Part shown: positions 24,201 to 33,507 of the stretch, piece by piece | Layout of the letters: the number at the start of each line of letters is the position of its first letter | How positions within the stretch are numbered: the first letter of the stretch is position 1 | DNA from: Diphasiastrum complanatum | Taxonomy: Eukaryota > Streptophyta > Lycopodiopsida > Lycopodiales > Lycopodiaceae | Length of the DNA: 64,000 nucleotides | Assembly: GCA_029204225.1 (NCBI GenBank) | Contig: CM055097.1 | Span: 28,569,192-28,633,191, forward strand | Reading direction: 5' to 3' | Program-made: the position numbers and the translations under genes | The notes under the pieces: generated by a model | Seen by the model: the letters and a program-made list of their open reading frames with translations, nothing else | The model's database searches: none | What the model was told of the DNA's origin: nothing

Positions 24201-27200
24201 AAGAAGATGAGAGACTGATAGTCATTGCTTGCCAAAACTTGCCAATGAACTTACAATCTTGGTCACTAAGAATGTTTGGCAATCCATGTAGCCTAAGCAA
24301 TTTTTCAATGAAAAGTTGAGCAAGATTTGAAGCCTTGACAATAGACTTTGCTGGACTAAATTGTGCCATGTTGGTTAGCCTAGCAACTCCTACCCAAATG
24401 GTCCCATACCCTTGTTATAGGAAGTCCGATCACAAAACCCCTTTAGATAGTTTCCAACTTCTTTCTATGTGTCATCCTAAGATGTTGACATGTGGCACCC
24501 AAACATGTCGATAACCCTAGACCTGTGTGTCATCCCTTGCAAAGGCTGTTGCTTTGGGGCGTATCGTTATGGTACATAACACCTTGCCATTCTGATGACA
24601 TCTCTTTCTACCACTTCCACTTCCCGCTACCATCTCATCCCTCTCTTTGTGTAACAGAGGGAGAACTCACCCAATTCTTGGAGGAAATTATGGAACATTT
24701 GGGGAGAACTTTAACTTTGTGATTGCAGGAAACCTTTGTGAGGGAGAGCACTTTTGCATGTAATTCTCATGAAAAGTTCAAAGTCAAAAGGTTTGATTGT
24801 ATCAGGAACTCAGGCCTATAAGAGACTGTAGTTGCATCAGGAACTCAAGTCAATGAAAGGTTGTAGTTCCCCACAACCTAAGTCTCAAATTGACATTATC
24901 CATGACTTCAGGCTCGATAGTTTCCATTTTGAGGCTTGAGCTGGACTGAATAGCATGGCTTGACTTGACACAATCTAGGCTAAAAGTTGCACAATTTAGC
25001 TCGAATGATGACTAAGGATCCCAGCCCAGATTTACTATTTTCCAGCCTTCCCATTTTGAGAAAGAATTTTGCACTTAAAATTTTTATTTCATAACACTTT
25101 CTATATTAATCTGAGATTGCAAAAATGGGTACTCAGATAGTACTGAGGCTGGGTGCCATGTGGCCTCTTTGTCAGGTAGTCTCTCCCTTTTTTAATCAAG
25201 TACTCCACAATAATTCTGCTTCAAAAGATTCTTCTTCCTGCTGTAGATTAATACCCTTTGTTTTGCATTTGAAGTGCTTTTGTCTCTATTTGTGGGATTT
25301 GAGGATGATGAAGTTCCCCCTCTGTTTCATGTCAGTCTGTTATTAGTCAGCATTTTACTTTGTTTTTGCCTTAGTTTCCCTTGGCCAATTAGTAACATTT
25401 CTTCCATCTTGTTGATGTCGTCCTTGACACTTCGGGTTTAGATTTCCATTCCCAATGTAGATAAGGTAATCAAAGCTTTTACCCATGTATTTCCTCGCTA
25501 GGATCCATGCCTATTGATAACCGTTTTTCATATTTTGAAACAAGTTAGCTAAATATAACCATTAGTTCTTCTGATTGGTCATTGGCTTGTGGATGGTAGG
25601 CGATAGCTTATTACCTAATGAGAAAAACAATCAATGCCAAAATCTACTCATGAATTTGACGTGCTTGTCAGTGGCTATCTCTTGAGGCAGTCCATGTAGC
25701 TTGCAAACATTCTGCATAGATTGATTGGAAACCTGAGAAACAGAAAGGTAGCCGTTGTTGGAATGAAGTGGCCTACTTTGTTCATCCTATCCATGATTAA
25801 AAAGGTGTTACTCCATTTTAAGATGCTTTGGACATTGCTTCGTGATCTATGACCTTTGCAACTGGTTGCATAGATGGCTGTTCTTAATTGGATTATTCAC
25901 ACTTTTGAAACCTTCATCCTCTTTCTTTAACCCTGAAAGTTCAGAATGACATCAATCTAACAATAGTATTTTGTTCCACTTTTGTTTTGCAAGACAATGT
26001 GACAGCATCATTCCAGAAATGCATTAGATTTCCATTAGCTTCTCCCTCGTATTGTTGTTTCCTCACAATGCGGTTTCAGTAGCCCTGGTTTCTAGGCTTT
26101 CTTTGTTTGCTTTGTAAATTAAGTGTGTTATGGACACCGTTTTATGTGCTTCCCTTCTTTGAAATAGTTGAGGACTCAGGACACCACGGTTGCTTCTGCT
26201 CTGCCATGATTTCTATCAAAGTTTTACGGTTGATCTGAATTCTTAACAAATTTTCTGTGTATTTGTTAAGCAGATCCTCTGTCCATGGCCAAGGAATGAA
26301 TCGCTTTTGGAAACAGGTTGAAGGATATAAAGGCCCAGTGTTGATACTTTTAGCTGCAAAATCTTCACAAAAAATAGAAGAAGATGGTGGCCAAAATGCA
26401 GAAGAAAGCAGTTGGGTTCTTGGGTTTTTTGTCCCAGAAGGGCTAGAGAACAAGGCTTCTTTCTATGGTGGTAGTGGCTGCTGTATTTTTGCAATAGAGC
26501 CCGAATTTCATCCATTCCGCACAACTGGTCTGTGCTTTTTTATGCTTTCAGCACCTTTGATCAAATAATTAGCTGCTGGTTTAAAATATGCAAGCGGCAA
26601 TGGACGCTTTGGACTCTTAGTGGCCTTCACATTGTTTCACATGTCATTTTAAAGTTTGTAGGGAGGGATAGATGCTTCGTTTACAGCTACAAGCAAGCCC
26701 CTGGTTCTATGTATTCATCACAGCCCAAACAAGAGGGTATTGGCTTTGGAGGAGGGTATGGCAAGCAACGAGTATGGCTGGATGATGACTTCCTCTCTGT
26801 AACTGTGCGACATCATGCTGTGGATAAAAGCTATCAATCAGGAAAACTTGTACCTGGTCAGGTAACATGCGTTTACTTTACCTACTGAGCAGCTCAAAAC
26901 GCCTGATTCTTGTATCTCGTCAGGCATTAATGTGTTTTGAAAAGTGTATAATTTTAAATTTATGCCTCCTATGTAGTTTCTGTGCTCTATCTGAAATTGT
27001 TAAGACATTCACAATGCTTTCTTTCCATCATGGAAGATTTGTCTAGATTTCGGCATTATATGCAGATACAAATCTCAATAGACTCTCTCTGCAGGGTTAT
27101 GGTAATGTTGGTGGGAAGGTTTTGGAAGTGGAGGTCTGGGGTCTGGGTGGGTTGGCTGCAGAGGAAAAACAAACTGCTTACCAACAACGCCAAAACGTGT

Positions 27201-27503
27201 TTTTAGAGCAGCGGCGCAAAGTACACCCATTCTGACTCTCTTGTTTTTTGTACATGCAATGGCTAAGCTAAAAAAATGGGTTGCCAAGTAGAGTTCACCT
27301 AAACAAACACATCTCATATCCTTTTTATCAAGGGAGTTTCATAAAGCTTTTGGTCTTCTTATGGAACATAATACCAATTTATACAAAATTCTTGTAAAAT
27401 GCAGGTTGATTTGAAAGCTTTTGGAGATTGGGAGGAATCTCCCGAAAAGGCGATGCTCAATCTGCTCTCAGATCCAACTAAGGTGGCTCGAGAGGATAGA
27501 TAA
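16321..27503 (+). CDS. TLDc-domain protein (plant OXR family type), seven exons
   Basis: Exons: 16321-16506, 18938-19582, 19774-20015, 26274-26527, 26662-26861, 27095-27220, 27405-27503. All phases agree and the total is 1752 nt, 583 residues plus TAA. The N-terminus MGASSSS fits an N-myristoylation site (Gly2, Ser6), which is why I chose 16321 over the in-frame ATG at 16297. The first half (to about residue 340) is the EF-hand-like N-terminal region of this plant family. The TLDc domain covers about residues 345-560: HINLLYRSS, GMNRFWKQVEGYKGPVLILL, ENKASFYGGSGCCIFAI, GIGFGGGYGKQRVWLDDDF, VTVRHHAVDKSYQ and KVLEVEVWGLGG. TLDc proteins protect against oxidative stress and some bind V-ATPase; plant members are called OXR. 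That this one does so is inferred. Intron 1 seems to be GC-AG. Introns 1 (2.4 kb) and 3 (6.3 kb) hold retroelement remains, yet the coding sequence is intact, so the gene is probably functional. Confidence 0.9.
16507..18937 (+). other. TLDc intron 1, probable GC-AG intron
   Basis: Exon 1 ends in frame (phase 0) at CAG followed by GCAAGT, the classical GC-donor consensus. Exon 2 starts in phase 0 after GTGCAG. The nearby GT at 16511 would leave phase 1 and not join the exon 2 frame. The intron holds a decayed Ty3/gypsy integrase on the opposite strand. Confidence 0.7.
17510..18510 (-). pseudogene. Ty3/gypsy integrase relic in TLDc intron 1
   Basis: On the - strand, in broken frames, there is a zinc-finger/linker piece (CIMCAHNNHSC, then GGLLQSCPIPSHQWIDISMD) and further downstream an integrase C-terminal part (GRAYHSAANAQSKVLNRI, DWDQHLCLAEYSYSSS). 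These match the standard integrase stretches with Trp-Ile-Asp-Ile-Ser-Met-Asp and AYHPQTDGQ...EYAYN. Several frameshifts and stops. It runs antisense to the host gene. Confidence 0.75.
21171..21244. repeat. (TC)n microsatellite
   Basis: CT/TC run with two early interruptions, inside TLDc intron 3. Confidence 0.96.
21450..21707 (-). pseudogene. Short coiled-coil-like frame, family unknown
   Basis: An 85-codon frame on the - strand, rich in Lys, Glu, Leu and Gln with heptad-like spacing (KVIDQQTASLEEVTRRL, then KLSKENTYLKAEVKKL). It lies between the CT tract and a Copia LTR inside the intron. It looks like a scrap of a retroelement or gene-derived coiled coil. I cannot assign a family. Confidence 0.25.
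21712..22071 (+). repeat. Copia-type LTR (left boundary approximate)
   Basis: The right end TTTATCA at 22071 is immediately followed by a tRNA-Met primer site, so the LTR must end here. The left end is guessed from the first TG after the preceding frame. It contains a pyrimidine-rich stretch near 21900. Confidence 0.55.
22072..22083 (+). promoter_or_regulatory. Primer binding site (tRNA-iMet type)
   Basis: TGGTATCAAAGC, one mismatch to the usual TGGTATCAGAGC, directly after the LTR end. Confidence 0.8.
22529..22820 (+). pseudogene. Copia gag fragment in TLDc intron 3
   Basis: From ATG 22529 (MASLGESLLGESSKLDGTNY) the frame follows the Copia Gag pattern: KVWKCEMANILMDMNCWELM and then NAKDAMEAWTILKSR. 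After about 95 residues it loses similarity. It stands about 450 bp after the primer site, the normal position for gag, in the same orientation as the host gene. No protease or integrase follows, so only the 5' end survives. Confidence 0.8.
23060..23330 (+). pseudogene. Ty3/gypsy reverse transcriptase scrap
   Basis: A broken + strand frame reads LGYMVSYSHVCLDPSRFKVI, then TWPIPIDVNKVCMLLGLANH, which matches the region after the RT active site where the element reads GH.VS..G...DP.K and FLGL. A stop and frameshifts follow. Confidence 0.6.
23900..24445 (-). pseudogene. Ty3/gypsy integrase relic A in intron 3
   Basis: The - strand carries the integrase core in pieces: IWVGVARLTNMAQFSPAKS, then LFIEKLLRLHGLPNILSDQD with KFIGKFWQ. 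Downstream is the C-terminal domain (HNGPYKIVKKLNKFAYQLEL, VFHVSHLKE). The middle is deleted. The first Asp (expected at VD.LT) is not conserved (VAR). Confidence 0.8.
25560..25830 (-). pseudogene. Ty3/gypsy integrase relic B in intron 3
   Basis: The - strand reads IMDRMNKVGHFIPTTATF and then in another frame KLHGLPQEIATDKHVKFMSR, the D...D part of an integrase core. It is a different sequence from relic A, so it is an independent insertion. Confidence 0.65.
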
Positions 27504-27687
27504 GAAAACAATCATGAAAACTCGGTGTTTCAGCTGAGAATAAGAGTTGATGCTTTCAGGCAAGATGTGTTGTGCCATACAAACTTGTGAGATACGAAAT
27601 GCTTTCAATCTCCCTTCGTAGAGTACTAGAGTGGGAGGGTTCCAATCAAAAGGCCGTATTTGGTTATAGATTGATCCAAATGAGTTG

Positions 27688-27693
27688 AATAAA
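27688..27693 (+). promoter_or_regulatory. Possible polyadenylation signal of the TLDc gene
   Basis: AATAAA 185 bp after the stop codon, in AT-rich context. Plant signals are loose, so this is tentative. Confidence 0.3.
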
Positions 27694-27699
27694 TAGATT

Positions 27700-28837
27700 T
27701 CGTAGAAAAGGTTCACTTTTTTATGTATGAGTGGGCGTGCTGTGTCAAAACTTCCAGATTTTAGTTGGTTGGGAAAAAGTGAATTCTATTTTTATACCTG
27801 TACTGAGAATCAAAAAGTAGCTGAGACTCTTGCTTGAGACCGACAAGAACTAAAGCAAACAATATAAAGCTTTATGGAAAGGTTGGATTTTGGGGGCTAT
27901 TGTTAGCAGATTTGTGTTCACATACTCTCTATGATTGAATGCCTTTTTGACTTCTGACATGATTCATCATTTGTATGTTGAAATGATTAGAGCATTGTTA
28001 CAGTGGTAGATGTCAGAGTCAATCAAGGCTCTATTCAATGAATTGGGTACATAAACAGAAATAATAATCTCATAGTTTACTGGAAAACCCATGTATATAT
28101 TTATTTTGAATGTGTTGGATTATTTTATGTGCTTAGCATGGGACATTTACCAACCGTTGCTGCCTTCACCAGTGCAATGCACCATAGTGAAACGTGTAGA
28201 ATTTAGAAAATGCAAAATGTACCAACTGTACAGTAATAAAAAATATTACTTTCATACACTTTTAAATGCAAAAGATGAAAATTTCTCTCACTAGAAGATA
28301 CAAAACTTTGGCAGAGTGAACTTACTGACATAAAAAAACGATTGCATGCTTTAACAATGTACTTACTGAAATTCTCAATGATATATTTCACATAATTGGC
28401 CACCATAAGATAAGAGTGCCAAAGGGGCTAGTGTCACTTCTCTAGTCACTCTTGCAACCTTAACTCTCATGGGATTATGAGCTTTGAGCCCAAAAATCTC
28501 ACTCTACACTTTGCAACATCGCCCACTCTTTTACATTTAAAGCAAGTTCCTAAAAGTCCAAAAAGGTTACCTTTTTCCCATATATTGCTTTTTAATTTTC
28601 GATGTTTATGAAAGATGATTGCTCTTTAACTAGCCTCTTGAGCACATACGTGTGGAGAGGATTGAAACTCCTTGAGGGGACTGTGAGGACTTGCCCAAAA
28701 TAAAAAAATATCTCATAAATCATTCCCTTTAATCTTAATGGTAGAGAGATGAATCCAAGAGAAAACTTCGTCTTTGGAAATCTCTAGAATAGTAGATTAC
28801 CATAATTGGGTTATTAGTAAGCTTGTAGGGCCACAAA
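27700..28837. other. 3' flank of the TLDc gene, no gene seen
   Basis: AT-rich, only short frames without motifs on either strand. Confidence 0.4.
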
Positions 28838-30210
28838 ACATTAGGGGAACTTCGGACTCAATATGGGCCCTTTAAGAATGCAGAGAGAGAACATCATTAG
28901 ATTGCCCAACTTCAATTTCGGACAGCCACTTCTGAGATAAACCAATGACACTAAAATTCAAAATGAAAAGGGTGGGAAACCTGAGGCCGTGTCCTCGCGC
29001 ATATGTCGTCGCGTCACGTTGTGCCTCGCCATCGGAAGGCAGGTGGAGTGAGCACATGTGGAGGAGGAAAATAGAATGCCTTTAGTAAAATAAGTGTAGC
29101 ATCTCTTTACACCATTACGTAGATCATGAAAAACTGCACACTTTTTCTTCTTGGATCACTTCAATCTGACGCACGGTTTAAAAGTTATGACAGTTTGAAA
29201 ATTCATACCCTACTTGATATCGGAGCCGAGCGACCAATGACCTGTTCACACTGAACATAATGCTCTGGTCGCGTGGCTGAGATATTGTAGCATCTGTTTA
29301 CGCGATTGTGTAGATCATGAAAAACTGCACACTTTTTCTTTTTGGATCACTTCAATCCGACACACGGTTAAAAAGTTATGGCCATCTGAAGATTCATACC
29401 CTCTTTGATCTCGACGACCCATGGCCTCTTCTCACTGAACATAATGCTCTGGTCGCGCAGCTCTGATATCGCAGCCACGCGACCCATGGCCTTTTCTCAC
29501 TGAACATAATGCTTTGGTCGCGTGGCTGCGATATGCGACCAGAGCATTATGTTCAGTGAGAAGAGGCCATGGGTCGCTCGGCTCCGATATCAAGGAGGGT
29601 ATGAATCTTCAGATGGCTACCAGGTGTCAGATTGAAGTGTTCCAAAGAGAAAAAGTGTGCAATTTTTCATGATCTACACAATGGTGTAAACAGATGCTAC
29701 AATATCTCAGCCACGCGACCAGAGCATTATGTTCAGTGTGAACAGGTCATTGGTCGCTCGGCTCCGATATCAAGTAGGGTATGAATTTTCAATCTGTCAT
29801 AACTTTTAAACCGTGCGTCAGATTGAAGTGATCCAAGAAGGAAAAGTGTGCAGTTTTTCATGATCTACGTAATGGTGTAAAGAGATGCTACACTTATTTT
29901 ACTAAAGGCATTCTATTTTCCTCCTCCACATGTGCTCACTCCACCTGCCTTCCGATGGCGAGGCACGACGCGACGCGACGACATATGCGTGAGGACATGG
30001 CCTCGGGTTTCCCACCCACTTCATTTTGAATTTTAGTGTGATTGGTTTATCTCAGAAGTGGCTGCCCAAAATTTAAGCTGGGCCGCCACCGTTACGGTCT
30101 AGCACACATGGAAACACACCATTGGGCCATGTGGACATAAAACCTTTGAAAAGTAAAAAAAAGCATCTTTACAAAAGGCCCTATTGGATTCAAGAGTTCC
30201 CCTAATGAAA
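28838..30210. repeat. Nested inverted repeat, about 1.37 kb (foldback or hairpin locus)
   Basis: The left arm (about 28838-29535) and right arm (about 29536-30210) are imperfect reverse complements from the centre near 29536 out to CCTAATG/CATTAGG boundaries. Examples are GGTTTATCTCAGAAGTGGCTG at 30042 against its complement at 28925, and CATTCTATTTTCCTCC at 29909 against its complement near 29070. Within each arm a unit of about 180 bp occurs twice (AACTGCACACTTTTTC with ATCATGAAAA), so the structure is a palindrome of tandem repeats. The motif GACCAGAGCATTATGTTCAG occurs five times in both orientations. No long ORF; no transposase. Confidence 0.85.
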
Positions 30211-30353
30211 ATCAACTTAGCATAATTAGGTGACTTGAAAGTGCCTTCTTTCTAAAGGTTGGATGGAGGTGACATTGAAGTTGAGCTTTTCCCATTGGCT
30301 AACACTCTCATGCCAAATCAAAAGGGAGGCCTATCCTTGAAGTACACCAACTG

Positions 30354-30604
30354 CTACATGGCAAGAAATAAGTGAATCCATGAAGTCTTTTGATCTCTAT
30401 TTTCTTGGTAAGAGAAGATTACATAGCCAATCTCCACATGTTGACCTTCTCTTCTTGATTGAACAAACTTCCAAAGTAGCTTAAAAGGATCAACATCTGT
30501 CTTATGAGCTTCTAGAGAGTCAATGAGGTCACCATTTATAATCTCTCCTCCAACAAGTGTAACAACATAACCATATTCATTTAGACCAAAGGCTTGGGGA
30601 GAAC
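30354..30604 (-). pseudogene. Possible exon relic, family unknown
   Basis: A - strand frame of about 85 codons (AFGLNEYGYVVTLVGGEI, then DPFKLLWKFVQSRREGQHVE, HLFLAM-stop) follows a splice-acceptor-like CATCTTTTCTAG. There is no ATG. The composition looks protein-coding rather than random, but I do not recognise it. Confidence 0.3.
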
Positions 30605-30632
30605 TAGAAAAGATGCATTTGCTCTCTCAAAT

Positions 30633-30960
30633 GTGGAAGATTCTGACAACTACATATATGTTTATTTGAATACACTATGTACAATTGTCACAAAAGCCAA
30701 TACTTCCAAGTACAACGGCTTACCTAATTAGGTGACAAACATTTAATGTAGTTAATACATGGATGCAATCTATAAATAGATCATCCCAGCACAAATTACT
30801 GGAAGCTCCGTCCATGAGACGTATTATTTGAGCCTCCCAGTTACGCCGTCATTTTTTGTTGTAATTGCTATTTTATTGTGCTTCAGTGTAATATAGCAGT
30901 AGCATGCTTTTCTATCTGTGTATAACGTAGATAAATGCTTGTTGTGATTGAATGCACTTT
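30633..30960 (+). repeat. Probable Copia 5' LTR and leader
   Basis: It precedes the gag at 31064 and contains a TATA-type motif CTATAAATAGA at 30770-30780 followed by a T-rich transcript-leader-like run. No clear primer site was found, so the boundaries are approximate. Confidence 0.45.
30770..30780 (+). promoter_or_regulatory. TATA box in the putative LTR
   Basis: CTATAAATAGA is a strong plant TATA match about 290 bp before gag. Confidence 0.5.
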
Positions 30961-31063
30961 ATTGTTGTTTGATAACATTGTTCACTCACTCTGATCAGAA
31001 CACGAACGTCTACGACTCCTCAATTTCTGATCAGACGATGGCCATCTTTGACGCCTGAGGAAC

Positions 31064-31807
31064 TTGCGCTATGACATTGCTATTTTTTATTTCAGAACTA
31101 AACTTCACGAACCTAGAATCATTGACAAGTTCAATGGTTCTAACTTCTACATCTGGAAGTTAAAACTCCAGATGATGTTGATAGATAGAGATCTTTGGGA
31201 TGTAGTAGAAGGTGCTGACTTGAAACCAGAAGATGGTGATCAAGCGAAGACATGGAAGATCAAAGATCAGAAGGCCTTAGCATGCATCACACTCAATCTG
31301 GCTGACTTCCAAATATCCCATGTTACCACATGCAAAACCTCTAAGGATGCATTAGATTCGTTATCAAATCTCTATGAGACTCATGATGTAATCACTAGAT
31401 TACATCTTAGAAAGAAGTTCTTAGATTCTACTGCCATCACTTCTCACATCAATAGCTTCAAGTCTTTATTGGATCAGTTATCAGTTGTAGGATGTTCTAT
31501 TCAAGATGATGATGCGGTCATGACCTTGCTTTCTTCTCTTCCAAAGTCGTATGAACACTTTGTGGTGATGATCTCCACACAACCCAACCTCACTCTTCAA
31601 AAGGTGAATATTGGTCACCTACTTCAAGAAGAAATGTGGAGAAAGACTAGCAGCCTGTCTATCAAAGACAAATCCATGGCTCTATACACCAAGAAGAAAG
31701 ACTACTCCAAGGGCAAGAATCAAGTGCAGCAGCAACAACAGAACCTCATACTCAAGGTGAGAATAGTAGATTACGAAAGAAGCTTTTCTGCAGATATTGC
31801 AAGATAG
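31064..31807 (+). pseudogene. Copia gag (element 3)
   Basis: A 247-codon frame with the plant Copia Gag pattern: FNGSNFYIWKLKLQMMLI, DQKALACITLNLADFQI, then LSSLPKSYEHFV and LQEEMWRKTSS. The CCHC knuckle lies just beyond in another frame (C-R-Y-C...H-D-I-K-E-C), so a frameshift falls near 31750. It is the same family as the scraps at 6720 and 7040. The element continues degenerate to 32600. Confidence 0.88.
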
Positions 31808-32600
31808 CCAATCACGACATCAAGGAGTGTCGTATCCGGATCTACAATGAGGTAAAGAAGCAACAACAACAACAATAGCCAGACTCCTCCAACACGGCGG
31901 AATTCAAGGAACAAGATACACACTTGTTAATGCCTTACACCAGCAGCAACTAAGACTGTAATAGCTGGTACCTGGACAACGACGCTACCCAACACATGAC
32001 CTCTCGCAAGGAATGGTTCACCAAGTATGCAGCTTACAACAGAGATCAATTCATCTACCTCAGAGATTCAAGCACTCCGAACTGATGGTGGTGGCGAATA
32101 CCTCTCTAATGAGATGTCCGACTACATGGCTGAACATGGCATTAGAAGACAGTTCACCACTTCCTATTCACCTTAACAAAACGGAATTGTAGAAAGGAAG
32201 AATCGAACTCTTCTCAACTCAGCCAGATCCATGCTACATCAAGCACACCTACCTGCGAAGTTTTGGGCAGAAGCTACTGCCATAGCCTGTTACGTGTAGA
32301 ACAAATCCAGCACCAAAGCCGTCAACAACAAAACTCCTCATGAAGTTTGGCATGGGCACAAGCCTAGTGTCAGCCATTTAAAAATCTTTGGTTGTATATG
32401 TTTTGTTCACATTCCTAAACAACTTAGGAAGAAGCTGGATCATAGGACAAATAAATGTATTTTCATTGGCTATCGTGATGGACATAAAGCTTATAAAGTT
32501 TATGATCCATCCACCAATGTAGTATTTGTCTCTAGAGATGTAATATTTCAAGAACATACATACTATGATTTCAAACAACCATCGATAAACGATGCTGTGT
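31808..32600 (+). pseudogene. Copia protease/integrase remains (element 3)
   Basis: Traces in broken frames: the protease-like WYLDNDATQHMTS (D-S-G changed to D-N-D), then a deletion, then the integrase core with NGIVERKNRTLL (catalytic Glu kept), FWAEA and HEVWHGHKPSVSHLKIFG. A TAA replaces the Gln codon before NGIVERKN. The element is cut at about 32600, where an opposite-strand Copia piece begins. Confidence 0.8.
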
Positions 32601-32604
32601 CATT

Positions 32605-33285
32605 TCATCCTATTTTATGTATAGTAACAAGCTTAGCCACAGGAGCAAAAGTCTCATCATAATCAATGCCTTTGGTTTGTAAAAAAACTATGGCTACAAG
32701 CCTAGCTTTATGCTTACTTATTGATCCATCTTTATTATACTTTAATCTAAACACCCACTTGCAATCAAGTGGTTTCTTCCCTTGAGGAAGATTCACAAGA
32801 TCCCAAGTATGATTCTCAATGAGAGCATCATACTCTACTTGCATAGCATCCATCCAACTTTTAGATTTACAAGCATCTTCATAGCATGTTGGCTCATCTA
32901 ACATTGAAGTAAGAAAGGTGTAAGATGTGAAAGATGATGAGCCATCCCTTTGATCACCTTGAACATCATAGGTGAGCCTCAATGGCTTGGTCCTTGCCCT
33001 TGTAGATCTTCTTGGAGTTCTTGGAGTGCTTGCATCTTGAGGTGGATCCTCAAGTTCTTCTTCACTTGGAAGCTCCTCCTCCATCCTAGCATGATCCTTG
33101 GCATCAAGATGATTAGTAGCATTATCATCCAAATTACAAGCATGTCCTTCATAAAAAATAACATCCCTACTCACTATCACCTTTCTAGTGATGGTATTGA
33201 AGACTCTATGTCCTTTGCTATTCTCATCATATCCCACAAAGATGCCTTTCATGGATGTTGCATTATCCTTCTTCCTCTTATTGCA
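32605..33285 (-). pseudogene. Copia integrase tail and reverse transcriptase start (element 4)
   Basis: The - strand reads KGIFVGYDENSKGHRVFN and VIVSRDVIFYEG (end of integrase), an acidic linker with RRSTRARTKP, then WMDAMQVEYDALIENHTWDL, CKWVFRLKYNKDGSISKHKA and DYDETFAPVAKLVTI (start of RT). It ends before the RT active site. It belongs to the same broad lineage as Copia 1 but to a different copy. Both edges are abrupt and join unrelated sequence. Confidence 0.9.
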
Positions 33286-33289
33286 TGAA

Positions 33290-33486
33290 TTTTTTAATAT
33301 AATTAATTATGATGCTGATGATCTTCTCCTTGGTGTTGACGATGTAAATAAGGATGAGTTTTATTTAGAGAAATATTGCTTGAAAATAACAATTGAGAAA
33401 ATGCGCCAAAAAGAAGATGATCTTCCTTCTAAAGAGGAGTTTTTCAGATTTCAAAATCAGCTTGGTTATCCAAAACCAAATGTCTA
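33290..33486 (+). other. Short acidic/basic open frame, unassigned
   Basis: The frame runs INYDADDLLLGVDDVNKDEF, then KITIEKMRQKEDDLPSKEEF and stops at 33486, just before the duplicated segment. It has protein-like composition and no start of its own after the Copia junction. I do not recognise it. Confidence 0.3.
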
Positions 33487-33507
33487 ATCACCAACCTTTT
33501 AGTTTTT

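Larger units (their letters stand above)
20016..26273 (+). other. TLDc intron 3, 6.3 kb, filled with retroelement remains
   Basis: Donor TACAG|GTACAT at 20016 and acceptor TTAAGCAG at 26273 join a split Arg codon (AG|A). Inside are a CT tract, a Copia LTR end with primer site and gag, a Ty3/gypsy RT scrap on the + strand and two Ty3/gypsy integrase scraps on the - strand. The segment 20100-21100 contains an unassigned open frame (20326-20631, 101 codons, basic) without recognisable motifs. Confidence 0.85.
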
